From Bacillota bacterium (GTDB lineage Bacteria; Bacillota; Clostridia; Peptostreptococcales; Anaerovoracaceae): 64,000 bases of DNA. The position numbers were made by a program, and so were the translations under genes. How positions within the stretch are numbered: the stretch's first letter is position 1; each line of letters begins with the position of its first letter. The notes under the pieces are model-generated. The model had not been told where the DNA came from, did no database searches, and was given only the letters and a program-made list of their open reading frames with translations. The stretch is taken from positions 1-64,000 of the forward strand of contig JAAWDM010000053.1 of NCBI GenBank assembly GCA_022793795.1, in the 5' to 3' direction. Shown here piece by piece: positions 18,914 to 28,608 of this stretch.

Positions 18914-19351
18914 ATGTTGAATATCTATTTTGGCGATATGCCTGATGCAATTTATAATACAAATGTATATTTTCAAAACACATATAAAGACCAGTGGATT
19001 ACAGCGCCCATGTCTATAGACATGATAAAGGATGTGGACAAGTCGGATGTTGTCAGTGCAACTTTAATAGAAAGTCCCGTTCTTGGATCTATTTCTCCAA
19101 AACAATTATCTGGCGGAGTAAAGACATTATTACTGATTGCAAATGATAAGAAACATATCTTTAACGCCTCAACCTGTGGAGATAATTGTGCAAAATGGAT
19201 TTTGAAAATGGCTGAAAAAAAGAAGGTTGTGATAAATTTACGACATCTGATGGATTTTGGAGATGAGCCGTTTAAAATAAAGGTTATAAACACCAATAAG
19301 ATTGTAAAAAATATGGCTCAGCTGATTGCTGAAGCTGGAGAGTTCGTGTGA
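18914..19351 (+). CDS. DUF4869-like hypothetical protein
   Basis: aggaggtgat RBS at 18898-18907 before ATG 18914 (ORF track extends to TTG 18872); MLNIYFGDMPDAIYNTNVYFQNTY; paired with next gene. Confidence 0.75.
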   Translation: MLNIYFGDMPDAIYNTNVYFQNTYKDQWITAPMSIDMIKDVDKSDVVSATLIESPVLGSISPKQLSGGVKTLLLIANDKKHIFNASTCGDNCAKWILKMAEKKKVVINLRHLMDFGDEPFKIKVINTNKIVKNMAQLIAEAGEFV

Positions 19352-19358
19352 GGTGCTT

Positions 19359-20357
19359 ATGAAGGGGATTCAGCATGTGGAAGTATCCAACAGAAGTGCA
19401 CAATTTAAATTTGATTTATATAGAAATATTACGATTGTTCGAGGAGATAGCGGAACAGGAAAAACCACTTTATATAATATGATTGCTGATTATACACGAC
19501 TTGGCTCTAAAAGTGGAGTGAATATTTCGAGCAAAAAATCGTGCGTTGCATTGGTGGATTTGGATTGGAAGAATCAATTAAAGCAGATAACAGATAGCAT
19601 TGTATTTATCGATGAAGGTTCTGACTTCATTGTCACAAAAGAATTTGCAAAAGCAATTAAAGGTACTGATAATTATTATGTGATTTTTAATAGAGAAGGC
19701 TTACATGAATTGCCTTATAGCGTTGAGGAAATTTATGAAATTAAGACCAGTGGAAGATTTCATAAATTTGAAAAAATATTTAAGGCAGCCGGGAAGCATG
19801 TATACTCTAAAAATCGGAGCCGCAAAAAATTAAAGTTTGATATCCTATTGACAGAGGATTCCAATTCAGGATACCAGTTTTTTAATCGTTATCTGAAAGA
19901 ATCAGGAATTTGCTGTGAGACGGCCGGCTCCAATTCAGCCATTTTTAAATGGCTTCTTTCCCATCCCAATAAAGTGGTTCTTGTTGTTGCAGATGGGGCT
20001 GCATTTGGCTCTGAAATTGACAGGGTGTTGAAGCTTCAAGCAACACATCCTGATTTCATCAGTGTGTGTCTGCCAGAATCATTTGAATGGTTGATTTTAA
20101 AATCAGGGCTGATTAAGGTAAGTAATCTTCATGATGTTTTAGAAAATCCAAGTGAGTACATAGAGAGTAAAAAATATTTTAGCTGGGAGAATTTCTTTGA
20201 GGATTACCTTATAAAGATTTCATCAAATATAGTGAATGGGAAATTTCAATATAAAAAGAGTAAAATTAACGATGCATATTTGATAGAAGTCAACAGCAAT
20301 AAAATTATGGAAGAGATTCCGCTTGAGAGAAATATGAAACTGCTGAAAAAAGGATGA
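19359..20357 (+). CDS. P-loop ATPase with possible TOPRIM-like C-terminal domain, function unknown
   Basis: Walker A VRGDSGTGKTTL; SIVFIDEGSDF Walker B-like; FDILLTEDSNSGYQFF and VVLVVADGAAFGSEIDRVL TOPRIM-like segments. Confidence 0.75.
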   Translation: MKGIQHVEVSNRSAQFKFDLYRNITIVRGDSGTGKTTLYNMIADYTRLGSKSGVNISSKKSCVALVDLDWKNQLKQITDSIVFIDEGSDFIVTKEFAKAIKGTDNYYVIFNREGLHELPYSVEEIYEIKTSGRFHKFEKIFKAAGKHVYSKNRSRKKLKFDILLTEDSNSGYQFFNRYLKESGICCETAGSNSAIFKWLLSHPNKVVLVVADGAAFGSEIDRVLKLQATHPDFISVCLPESFEWLILKSGLIKVSNLHDVLENPSEYIESKKYFSWENFFEDYLIKISSNIVNGKFQYKKSKINDAYLIEVNSNKIMEEIPLERNMKLLKKG

Positions 20358-20363
20358 ATCAGA

Positions 20364-20993
20364 ATGAAAAAAACCAAACAGGAAGTGGAACAGTTAAAGA
20401 TAGATATTTTGGATGTGGCCAGGGAAATCTTTGAAAGCAAAAATTATTCTGATGTGAACATTCGGGATATTTCTGAAAAACTGGGTGTGACCCGGACGCC
20501 GATTTACTATCACTTTGACGGTAAATATGAAATTTATCAGCAGGTTACCGAAGAATACCTGGAAGAAAAGCTGGCTGTTTTTCGAGAGATTTTACAAGGG
20601 GAAAACTCCTATTACGAGAAGGTACGGCAGGATTTGACGATCTGCACCCAACAGGCGGCTTGCGAAATTGTGCTGTTCAGTGAGATTGATACCAATCCAG
20701 AATTATCTGATATATTGAAGCGGCGTAGAGAGGTTTCAGCGGCCATTTATGGATATAAGCTGGAGGCCATACGGATGGCTAAGGATAAGGGCGAAATTCG
20801 AAAGGATGCAGACGAAGCGGAGCTGGCGGCCAATTTGTATTTGCTCCATTATGGCGTCATTGAGATGAATAACGGTATGCTCCATCATTTTACGTCTCAA
20901 ATGGTAGAGAAGTTAATCACCCTTCATATTGAAAATATGAAGCACATTTATGGAGCAGAGGGTATACCCCTTGACAACAGAAAGGTTCTATAG
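20364..20993 (+). CDS. TetR/AcrR-family transcriptional regulator
   Basis: N-terminal HTH AREIFESKNYSDVNIRDISEKLGVTRTPIYYHFDGKYEIY. Confidence 0.92.
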   Translation: MKKTKQEVEQLKIDILDVAREIFESKNYSDVNIRDISEKLGVTRTPIYYHFDGKYEIYQQVTEEYLEEKLAVFREILQGENSYYEKVRQDLTICTQQAACEIVLFSEIDTNPELSDILKRRREVSAAIYGYKLEAIRMAKDKGEIRKDADEAELAANLYLLHYGVIEMNNGMLHHFTSQMVEKLITLHIENMKHIYGAEGIPLDNRKVL

Positions 20994-21026
20994 TAGACTT
21001 TATTTAAACATAAGTGTTTAAATAAA
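20971..21026 (+). promoter_or_regulatory. Promoter and 28-bp perfect palindromic operator upstream of OYE gene
   Basis: TTGACA 20971-20976, 17 bp, TAGACT 20994-20999; TTTATTTAAACA-taag-TGTTTAAATAAA at 20999-21026. Confidence 0.75.
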
Positions 21027-21038
21027 AGGAGCCTCGTT

Positions 21039-22970
21039 ATGACGAAGAAAAGATATAGCTTTTTAGAACCCATTCAGATTGGAAACAGAACCTTTAAGAA
21101 CAGAATTATTTATCCGGCAATGGGAAAGCATTTAGCTACCGAAGACGGTTATGTAACGGACCGATATATCGAATATTTCCGCAGCGTAGCCCAAGGAGGG
21201 GTAGCTGCGCTGGTCACAGGTATACAGGTCATCGATCCTACCTGGCATTATATTTCTGACCGGCAGACCTGGCTTTGCCATGATAAATACATACCTGGGC
21301 TAAGGAAACTGACTGAGGCCATTCATGAGGAGGGCTGCCATATTTTCTTTCAGCCGTGGCATTCGGGACAGGCGGGACAGCCTACTGGCGTAGGCGCAGC
21401 AAAACCTAAGACTTGTAATGATTTTTCCATAGAAGAAATCCATGAGATTCAGGACATGTGGTTTCAGGCAAGCCGCAGAGCCAAAGAGGCGGGGGCAGAT
21501 GGCATTGAATTTCACTGTGCTCATACCTATTTGCCGTCTCAATTTTTGAGCCCACTGTTCAATCATAGAACCGATGAATACGGTGCAGACACCATAGAAA
21601 ATTCCATGCGCTTTAGCATTGAGATCATTGAGCGTATCAACAGAGAACTGGCCGATGATAATTTCATGGTCATCGCTAAGATTAACGGAGATGATTTTGC
21701 AGAAGGCGGTACGGACATAGAGAGAGCAAAGAAAGCCTGTGTTTTCCTTGAAAAAACAGGGGTCAAGATGATTACAGTAAATGGCGGCGGCGCCCTCACA
21801 AGAGTAGAGTGTATGAGCGATAACGGCGTGGAACCAGAGGGATGGAAGGTGCATCTGGCAGAGGCAGTAAAGTCTGTGGTAGATATTCCAGTGACAGCTT
21901 CCGGCAGTTTGCGTCATCCCGATTATGTGGATGGTATCATCAGAGAAGGAAGATGCGATTTAGCAGCCATTGGTAGAGGTATTTTCGCAGAGCGAGAATG
22001 GGTAAAGAAATGTCAGGAGGGCAGGGAGGATGAACTGCGTTACTGCATTTCATGCATGTATTGTTTTACCACAGCGCCAGATGGAATCAGCGGATGCAGC
22101 GTCAATCCCTTCGCCAAGAGAGAATTGGAAATACCAAAGATAACAAGGGATGGACATGGCAAAAAAGCGTTGGTGGTAGGCGCAGGACCTTCTGGGTTAG
22201 AGGCTGCTGTCAATCTGGCAGAACGGGGATTTTATGTGACCATAGCAGAGAAACGACATAGCATTGGCGGACTGGTGGATTATGCCATGATCCCTCCTGA
22301 TAAGAGTAAATTGGGATGGATGCTGGAATACTATGAGAAACAAATAAAACGTCTGGGTATCATACTTGAGACTGGAGTAGAGGCCGATGCATCATACATA
22401 GATAGCAAGATGCCGGATGTGGTGGTCATGGCCACAGGTTCTCATGAATTTGTACCTTCCATTCCAGGGATTGACGCGCCTGAGATTATGGGTGTCCATC
22501 AGATATTTGACCTATTTGCTGCAAGTGAGGCCGAGCGCCCACTACCTGGAGAAACGGTTATTTTAGGAGCGGGCTTGACGGGTATTGAGCTGGCTCATCT
22601 GATTCAAAGACATGGCGGACGTGTAAAGGTATTGGAACTGATGGCGGAGCCTGCATCCATGGTTATGGAGATGAAGTTAGCATTAAAAGCCGCCAGAGAA
22701 GAAGGTGTAGAGGTCTTTTACAGACAAAAAGTAACCGCTGTTTCAGATGGGGTTTTGTTTGTGGAAGATTTACAGACTCAGAGAGCTTACACATTGAAGC
22801 CTGATTATATCGTTCGCTCCATGGGGATTCGCAGCGAAAATACCCTATGGAATCGGCTGAAAGCTGAAGGTAAGCCTTACCAGATTGTGGCTGTAGGGGA
22901 TTGTAACCAAACCGGTAAGATTTCTACAGCAGTTCAGTCCGGCGCTGATGCAGCGTTGGCTGTAAAATAA
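21039..22970 (+). CDS. NADH:flavin oxidoreductase / 2-enoate reductase-type (OYE + Fe-S + FAD/NAD domain)
   Basis: N-terminal OYE barrel (IGNRTFKNRIIYPAMG, HCAHTYLPSQFLSPLFNHRTDEYG), CISCMYC cluster motif, VVGAGPSGLEAA dinucleotide fold. Confidence 0.93.
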   Translation: MTKKRYSFLEPIQIGNRTFKNRIIYPAMGKHLATEDGYVTDRYIEYFRSVAQGGVAALVTGIQVIDPTWHYISDRQTWLCHDKYIPGLRKLTEAIHEEGCHIFFQPWHSGQAGQPTGVGAAKPKTCNDFSIEEIHEIQDMWFQASRRAKEAGADGIEFHCAHTYLPSQFLSPLFNHRTDEYGADTIENSMRFSIEIIERINRELADDNFMVIAKINGDDFAEGGTDIERAKKACVFLEKTGVKMITVNGGGALTRVECMSDNGVEPEGWKVHLAEAVKSVVDIPVTASGSLRHPDYVDGIIREGRCDLAAIGRGIFAEREWVKKCQEGREDELRYCISCMYCFTTAPDGISGCSVNPFAKRELEIPKITRDGHGKKALVVGAGPSGLEAAVNLAERGFYVTIAEKRHSIGGLVDYAMIPPDKSKLGWMLEYYEKQIKRLGIILETGVEADASYIDSKMPDVVVMATGSHEFVPSIPGIDAPEIMGVHQIFDLFAASEAERPLPGETVILGAGLTGIELAHLIQRHGGRVKVLELMAEPASMVMEMKLALKAAREEGVEVFYRQKVTAVSDGVLFVEDLQTQRAYTLKPDYIVRSMGIRSENTLWNRLKAEGKPYQIVAVGDCNQTGKISTAVQSGADAALAVK

Positions 22971-23010
22971 CAAGTAAGATACAAGACAGAGGAAGGAATT
23001 TAGTTTCATT

Positions 23011-23961
23011 ATGGGATTGATTTTATCTAAGATTGCTGTGGTATTTTCCATGGCGGGAATCGGGCTAGGGGCCAATAAGCTGAACATTTTGCCCACCGAA
23101 TCCAACAAATATTTAATTGCACTTTTACTTAATATTGCCACACCTTGTCTGCTCATCACTTCCATTGCAGGGAAGGAACTGACGGAAGAAACCGTATCCA
23201 TAACGGTGATTACCATGATAGGCGTAGTTCTGTGGTTTCTAATCGCTATGATTGTTGCTTACGGCGTTGCGGTAGCCCTTAAAGTACCACGGCAGGACAG
23301 AGGCGTATATATCAGCATTATCAATATGGTAAACAATGGATTTATGGGATTTCCTATCACCCAGGCTTCCTTTGGGGATGACGCTCTATATCTGATGGTG
23401 TTATGCAATATCATACTTTGCATCTGGACCTATACGGTGGGTTTTTTTCAGATTAACATCGGTACGGGAGAGTTCAATAGGGAAACCTTGAGACGGAATT
23501 TGAAGTCCATGATTAACCCATGTGCAGTCGCCTCTTTTATCGGTATTTTCTTGTTGTTTACCCAAATAAAGTTGCCTGAATTTCTCTTTTCTCTATTGGA
23601 ATCAGTGGGACAGATTTCCATTCCGCTATCCATGATTGTAGTAGGTGTACAGTTGGGGCAGAGTAACATTAAAAAGGTTATTGTAAATAAGAAGCTGGTT
23701 GTAACATCTATTTATAAACAGATTTTACAACCAATACTGACATTTCTGTGTGTAGCGTGGCTTCCTATTCCAACCCTTTGTAAGTTGGTATTGACCTTTA
23801 GTGCATGTTTTCCAGCTGCTGTTAATATGGTAGCGGTGGCTTCCTTGGAGAATCGCAATGCAACCCTGGCTTCAGAGGGGGTGGCGCTGACCACAATTTT
23901 ATCTATGATAACCCTTCCAGTAGCCATCGTTTTGCTGACTACTTGGATGGGCGGTTTGTAA
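23011..23961 (+). CDS. AEC-family transporter (auxin efflux carrier-like)
   Basis: ~10 TM; NMVNNGFMGFPI and C-terminal PAAVNMVAVASLE. Confidence 0.85.
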   Translation: MGLILSKIAVVFSMAGIGLGANKLNILPTESNKYLIALLLNIATPCLLITSIAGKELTEETVSITVITMIGVVLWFLIAMIVAYGVAVALKVPRQDRGVYISIINMVNNGFMGFPITQASFGDDALYLMVLCNIILCIWTYTVGFFQINIGTGEFNRETLRRNLKSMINPCAVASFIGIFLLFTQIKLPEFLFSLLESVGQISIPLSMIVVGVQLGQSNIKKVIVNKKLVVTSIYKQILQPILTFLCVAWLPIPTLCKLVLTFSACFPAAVNMVAVASLENRNATLASEGVALTTILSMITLPVAIVLLTTWMGGL

Positions 23962-23974
23962 GAACATAGAGAAA

Positions 23975-24205
23975 CTAAGATTTAAAGATGATCAGGTCTT
24001 CGCCCACAACTATGATAGAATTCCAGGGAAGCTGCAAATCTCCTTTCATTCGGATGCCTGATTGGCTTTGAAAGTCAGGTACCAGAAGAGAGTGGATAAC
24101 GCCGGTTCTTTCATCGAAGAGCATTTCCGCATCCCAGAGTTTGCCATGAAGGCTGCCTTTGGATAAATCTACGATTTCTTTATCTCCAATTTCACTTAAA
24201 AGCAT
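23975..24205 (-). CDS. YlmC/YmxH-family PRC-barrel sporulation protein
   Basis: MLLSEIGDKEIVDLSKGSLHGKLWDAEMLFDERTGVI..LPWNSIIVVGEDLIIF. Confidence 0.85.
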   Translation of the reverse strand: MLLSEIGDKEIVDLSKGSLHGKLWDAEMLFDERTGVIHSLLVPDFQSQSGIRMKGDLQLPWNSIIVVGEDLIIFKS

Positions 24206-24276
24206 AAAAGTCTCTCCTTTGCTAAATAATAAGGGTACAAGATTATACGAAATTATACGAAATGAGGACGAGAATT

Positions 24277-25023
24277 ATGAGTGATGAAAGAGAAAAGGAC
24301 AAGGATCAGGAGAAAGAGAAGGGAAAGGGAACGGAACAGGGCGGTGATGATTCAGTAGATCTGATTAAGGAACTGGGCGTACTTGGCAGCGGCGGCAGTT
24401 TTCAAAGCGATTACCAATACCTTTCCATCATCGGCTGTGTGGAAGGACACATGGTCATGAGCCAGGAAAACAAAACCACCAAATATGAGCATTTGATTCC
24501 AGAACTGATTGCAGTGGAGGAAAATCCTAAGATTAAAGGTTTACTACTCATACTCAATACAGTAGGCGGCGATGTGGAGGCAGGCCTTGCTCTGGCTGAA
24601 CTGATAGCGGGCATTTCTAAACCCACGGTATCTCTGGTCATTGGAGGAGGTCACAGTATTGGGATTCCCCTGGCGGTTTCTACAGATTATTCCTTTGTGG
24701 CAAAATCGGCAACCATGACCTTGCATCCGATCCGCACATCGGGAACGCTGATTACTGCCGAACCCACATTTTCCTATATGAAAAAGACCCAGGAGCGGGT
24801 AGTGGATTTTATTGTAGAACATTCCCATGCAAAGGAATCGGTAATCAATGAGAAGATGAACTGCACTTCTAATATGGCCAACGATGTTGGAACCCTGCTC
24901 TTTGGGCCAGAGGCAGTGGAAATCGGACTCATTGATGAGATTGGATCTCTTACCCAGGCTTTGGCAAAACTAAAAGAGATGGTAAAGGATGCTGAAGAAA
25001 AGGAAGAACAGGAAAAGGATTGA
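24277..25023 (+). CDS. ClpP-class protease, TepA/YmfB-like translocation-enhancing protein
   Basis: GLLLILNTVGGDVEAGLALAELIAG; GGHSIGIPLAVSTDYSFVAKSATMTLHPIR; likely start ATG 24277 with gaggacg RBS (ORF track from 24262). Confidence 0.85.
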   Translation: MSDEREKDKDQEKEKGKGTEQGGDDSVDLIKELGVLGSGGSFQSDYQYLSIIGCVEGHMVMSQENKTTKYEHLIPELIAVEENPKIKGLLLILNTVGGDVEAGLALAELIAGISKPTVSLVIGGGHSIGIPLAVSTDYSFVAKSATMTLHPIRTSGTLITAEPTFSYMKKTQERVVDFIVEHSHAKESVINEKMNCTSNMANDVGTLLFGPEAVEIGLIDEIGSLTQALAKLKEMVKDAEEKEEQEKD

Positions 25024-25082
25024 TAGGATGAGTTGAAAAGAATCCTGTCTCCTCCATGTGAATTCCAATTTGAGAGGTATTT

Positions 25083-26021
25083 ATGAAATATGGAGTCTTA
25101 ATCAGCAGGATTTTTTTCATAGCGGCGGCATTGATTCTTCTGACAGTCTATTACTGTTATAGACAGGTATTTTATGTGTCGCGGAAAGAAACCTTGGAAC
25201 TTTATCGGCTGCCCAGAGGTAGGCAGTATGCGGAGAGAAAAGAACAGATGGAGGGCCTGATTCGTCAAGCGGCGGCCTTACCTTATGAGGAGGTTGCCAT
25301 CACTTCCTGGGATGGACTTACGCTCTATGGTAAATATTATGAGACTTCGCCTAAGGCGCCGATACAGATTCTCTTTCATGGGTATCGGAGCAACAGCGTG
25401 CGAGATTTTAGCGGAGGACTACAGCTGGCATTAAAGTCAGGATATAACGCCATTCTGGTGGATCAGAGAGGTCACGGAAAGAGCCAAGGAAAATGTCTTT
25501 CCTTTGGAGTATTAGAGCGGCGGGACTGCCTTTCATGGATTGAATATGTAAACGAACGATTTGGATGTGAAAGGCCAGTGGCGCTGGTGGGCATTTCCAT
25601 GGGTGCAACCACCGTACTTATGGCTTCAGAGCTAAAATTGCCTGAAAATGTGAAAGCCATCATTGCTGACTGCGGTTATACCTCGCCAAAGGAGATTATA
25701 AAAAAGGTGATGAAAGATCGCCGCTATCCGCCGTCTCTGACCTATCCGCTGGTTCGTCTGGGAGCCAGATGGTTTGGCCACTTTGATCTGGAAGAGATCA
25801 GCGCCCAGGAGGCGTTACATAACTGTCATATTCCTGTATTGCTGATCCACGGCGAGGCAGATCGGTTTGTTCCGTGTCATATGAGTCAGTCCAACTACCA
25901 GGCTTGCGCTGGGAGCAAGAAACTGATTACCATACCAGAGGCAGGTCATGGCATTTCCTATTTGGTGGATGAGGAAGGCTACTGCCAGGCGGTCAAATCG
26001 TTTTTGGATGGAATATTGTAA
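25083..26021 (+). CDS. Alpha/beta hydrolase
   Basis: LFHGYRSN; VDQRGHGKSQGK; VGISMGATTVL; VLLIHGEADRFVP; AGHGISY. Confidence 0.92.
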   Translation: MKYGVLISRIFFIAAALILLTVYYCYRQVFYVSRKETLELYRLPRGRQYAERKEQMEGLIRQAAALPYEEVAITSWDGLTLYGKYYETSPKAPIQILFHGYRSNSVRDFSGGLQLALKSGYNAILVDQRGHGKSQGKCLSFGVLERRDCLSWIEYVNERFGCERPVALVGISMGATTVLMASELKLPENVKAIIADCGYTSPKEIIKKVMKDRRYPPSLTYPLVRLGARWFGHFDLEEISAQEALHNCHIPVLLIHGEADRFVPCHMSQSNYQACAGSKKLITIPEAGHGISYLVDEEGYCQAVKSFLDGIL

Positions 26022-26043
26022 TTGTGGTCTATGATTCATCCCG

Positions 26044-26907
26044 TTAATAGGTAGAAATCGGAATCTGAATTTCATATAGAAATTCGTTGGTATAGTCGGT
26101 CAGGTTATCGTCAATGTGGTTGATTTGAATCCCATTGCCGGTAACCTTTATTTCTTTTTGCTTGATATAGTTTAGCAGGCGTTTCAGACAATCAGCTCTG
26201 TCCCACATCTTGCCTTCATAATATCCGCAGACAAATCGACCGGGTGGAATGGTTTTGATAATGCTGGCGTAATCTCCCAATTCTTGTGAGTTCAAAAAAA
26301 CAAAAGCGATGGCGCTGCCAAGAAGTTCTCCCTGTTCCAGTTCTGACTTTGGGATAAAGGCGCCATGGGTGCAGTAGATGATGCCAGGAATAGAACCAGT
26401 GACGGTCTTTTCCAGTTGCCTGCTGGCAAAATATTTGGAATCGTTATCAGTGATACATACGCCATGAGTGAGAACGGTTCTTTCAGGAAAGGTCTTTTCC
26501 ACAATTTCATTTAGTTCATAGCGCAGATTGTGGTTGACCTCCAACATATTGACTTTACTTTGGAGATATTCCTTCTTCTTGCACAGAAGATCGAATTCCT
26601 TTTTTATGTCGTCCAGCTTTTTTTGTAAGATGCTGAGAGACTTGTTGACATTTCGGTTGTTTAAGTAGTCGCGTATTTCTGGAATGGACATATCTAGGGC
26701 TCGTAAGTCTTTAATCAGTACCAAGGTATAAATCTGTTCCAAAGTATAGTAACGATAAAGGGAGTCCGGTTTTACGATGGCAGGCTTGAATAGATCGATG
26801 CGGTCGTAATGCTTTAAGGTATTGATAGGAATGTCTACAATTTTAGACATTTCACTGATAGAAAAAGTTTGCTTCATGATAAGACTCCTTTCCTGATGTT
26901 TGTACAT
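26044..26907 (-). CDS. MerR-family regulator with GyrI-like effector-binding domain
   Basis: FSISEMSKIVDIPINTLKHYDRIDLFKPAIV; coiled coil; C-terminal GyrI-like region. Confidence 0.9.
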   Translation of the reverse strand: MYKHQERSLIMKQTFSISEMSKIVDIPINTLKHYDRIDLFKPAIVKPDSLYRYYTLEQIYTLVLIKDLRALDMSIPEIRDYLNNRNVNKSLSILQKKLDDIKKEFDLLCKKKEYLQSKVNMLEVNHNLRYELNEIVEKTFPERTVLTHGVCITDNDSKYFASRQLEKTVTGSIPGIIYCTHGAFIPKSELEQGELLGSAIAFVFLNSQELGDYASIIKTIPPGRFVCGYYEGKMWDRADCLKRLLNYIKQKEIKVTGNGIQINHIDDNLTDYTNEFLYEIQIPISTY

Positions 26908-26923
26908 ACCCCTTTATATTAAT

Positions 26924-26954
26924 ATTATAAACTTGTGAGTAACTCACAGGTCAA
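26924..26954 (-). promoter_or_regulatory. merR promoter with 19-bp spacer and GTGAG dyad
   Basis: Minus strand TTGACC-tgtgagttactcacaagtt(19)-TATAAT. Confidence 0.8.
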
Positions 26955-27039
26955 GAAAAAGAGGACAAGTTTGTGAAAAAATATGGAAATATTGTGAAAA
27001 TCCCATGAAAAAAGGTATCGCTGATTTCTTATTAGGCTA

Positions 27040-27070
27040 TTGACTCGTGAGCCGCTCACAGCCCCATACT
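27040..27070 (+). promoter_or_regulatory. MerR-type target promoter with 19-bp spacer and GTGAG dyad
   Basis: TTGACT-cgtgagccgctcacagccc(19)-CATACT. Confidence 0.8.
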
Positions 27071-27099
27071 AGAATCAAATATTTAGAAAGGAGACGAAT

Positions 27100-28605
27100 A
27101 TGAAACAGGAGACAAACACAAACTTGATTCCATCTAAGGAAGAAATATTTTCCTGGATTGAACATTTTTGCAGCTTTGGTCACAGACGTTCTGGTACGGA
27201 AAACAACTGGAAGTCCGCCCAATTTATTGCAGAAAAGTTCAAAGAATTCGGCATGGAGGACGTCCGATTTGACCATCCTGATGCAAAATTTTTCTTCCCA
27301 GAAGAATGGAGTTTAACGGTGGAGGGAGAAAGGATTCCTTGCTATTTTATTAACTATACCAACTATGACGGCAAGGTTGGCAATTTTGATACCGGAGAGA
27401 TTACGGCAGAACTGGTATATGTGGGAGATGGCAGACCAGAGGATTTTGAAGGCGTGGACGTAGAGGGAAAGATCGTGATAGCCAACAACAGATGGTTTGA
27501 CTATGACCTGGATTTCTTTGAAAAAAACCACGCATCCGATAAGTGCTGGTGGTATGACCCAAGAAACACAGTAACGTCCTATAAGCAGTATCTTCACAAA
27601 AATACCTATGACCCTAACACTTTCCCACAGAACTACTGCGATGCAATCAATAAGGGGGCGGTAGGCTTTATTGGTGTACTGATCGACAACTGCAATCATT
27701 ACGAACATTATAACGAAAATTATTCCCAAGCCTACGCCAAATTCCTGGATCAAGAGAAGTATCACTTCAACACCATGTATAAACCAGGACTCTGGATTAG
27801 CAGAGATATGGGCGAGTACCTGCGGGACAAAATCGCTGCAGCCGGCGGTAATCTTAGGGCTACCATGCGTATTAAAGATCGGGTAGAAGCCAGCCATGCC
27901 AACGTGGTAAGCGGCATTTTGCCAGGGATGTCCGATGAAATCATCTTGGTACATTCCCACCATGATTCCAGCTTTGAAGGAGCCATTCAAGACGCCTCTG
28001 GCATGTCGGTTGTCATGGCTATCGCCAAGTATTTCTCACAGATTCCAAAGGAAAAGAGAAAGAAAACACTTATGTTTGGCGCCATGGATTCCCATTTCTC
28101 CGGTTATGCAGGCCATGAGGGCTTCATCAAGCGAGTGCAGGATGAAAAGAAAAATATTATCATGGACTTTGTGGTAGAGCATGTAGCGATGGAAGCCATA
28201 GACGATATTAGTCTGAAAGGAAAGGCTGACGAGATGCGGTTTACCGATGAAATTAACTTTCGTCTGGTATATGTGACGGAAAACGAAAAGATGCTAACCA
28301 TGTTGAAGGACGCCATGGAGGAAAACAACCTGGAAAGAACCCTGGTAGTACCTTGCATCAAAGGAAAGGCTGATGTCTGCTCTGATGGAGACAGGTTCTT
28401 TAAGGCAGGTATTCCTGTAGTGAGCATTATCGCACCACCGATTTATTTGATGGATCCTGTGGATAAACCAGATAAGGTTGCGGTGGAACAACTGCCAGTC
28501 ATAGCCAAGACTTGGATCGATATGATTAACAATGTATTTGACCACGATGGCACAGAATTTAAGGAACAGGAGAACCTGCATTTCTTCGGTAAAAGGGAGG
28601 AATAG
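27100..28605 (+). CDS. M28-family-like metallopeptidase homolog
   Basis: ILVHSHHDSSFEGAIQDASGMSVVMAIAKYF and KTLMFGAMDSHFSGYAGHEGF positions. Confidence 0.8.
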   Translation: MKQETNTNLIPSKEEIFSWIEHFCSFGHRRSGTENNWKSAQFIAEKFKEFGMEDVRFDHPDAKFFFPEEWSLTVEGERIPCYFINYTNYDGKVGNFDTGEITAELVYVGDGRPEDFEGVDVEGKIVIANNRWFDYDLDFFEKNHASDKCWWYDPRNTVTSYKQYLHKNTYDPNTFPQNYCDAINKGAVGFIGVLIDNCNHYEHYNENYSQAYAKFLDQEKYHFNTMYKPGLWISRDMGEYLRDKIAAAGGNLRATMRIKDRVEASHANVVSGILPGMSDEIILVHSHHDSSFEGAIQDASGMSVVMAIAKYFSQIPKEKRKKTLMFGAMDSHFSGYAGHEGFIKRVQDEKKNIIMDFVVEHVAMEAIDDISLKGKADEMRFTDEINFRLVYVTENEKMLTMLKDAMEENNLERTLVVPCIKGKADVCSDGDRFFKAGIPVVSIIAPPIYLMDPVDKPDKVAVEQLPVIAKTWIDMINNVFDHDGTEFKEQENLHFFGKREE

Positions 28606-28608
28606 GCC

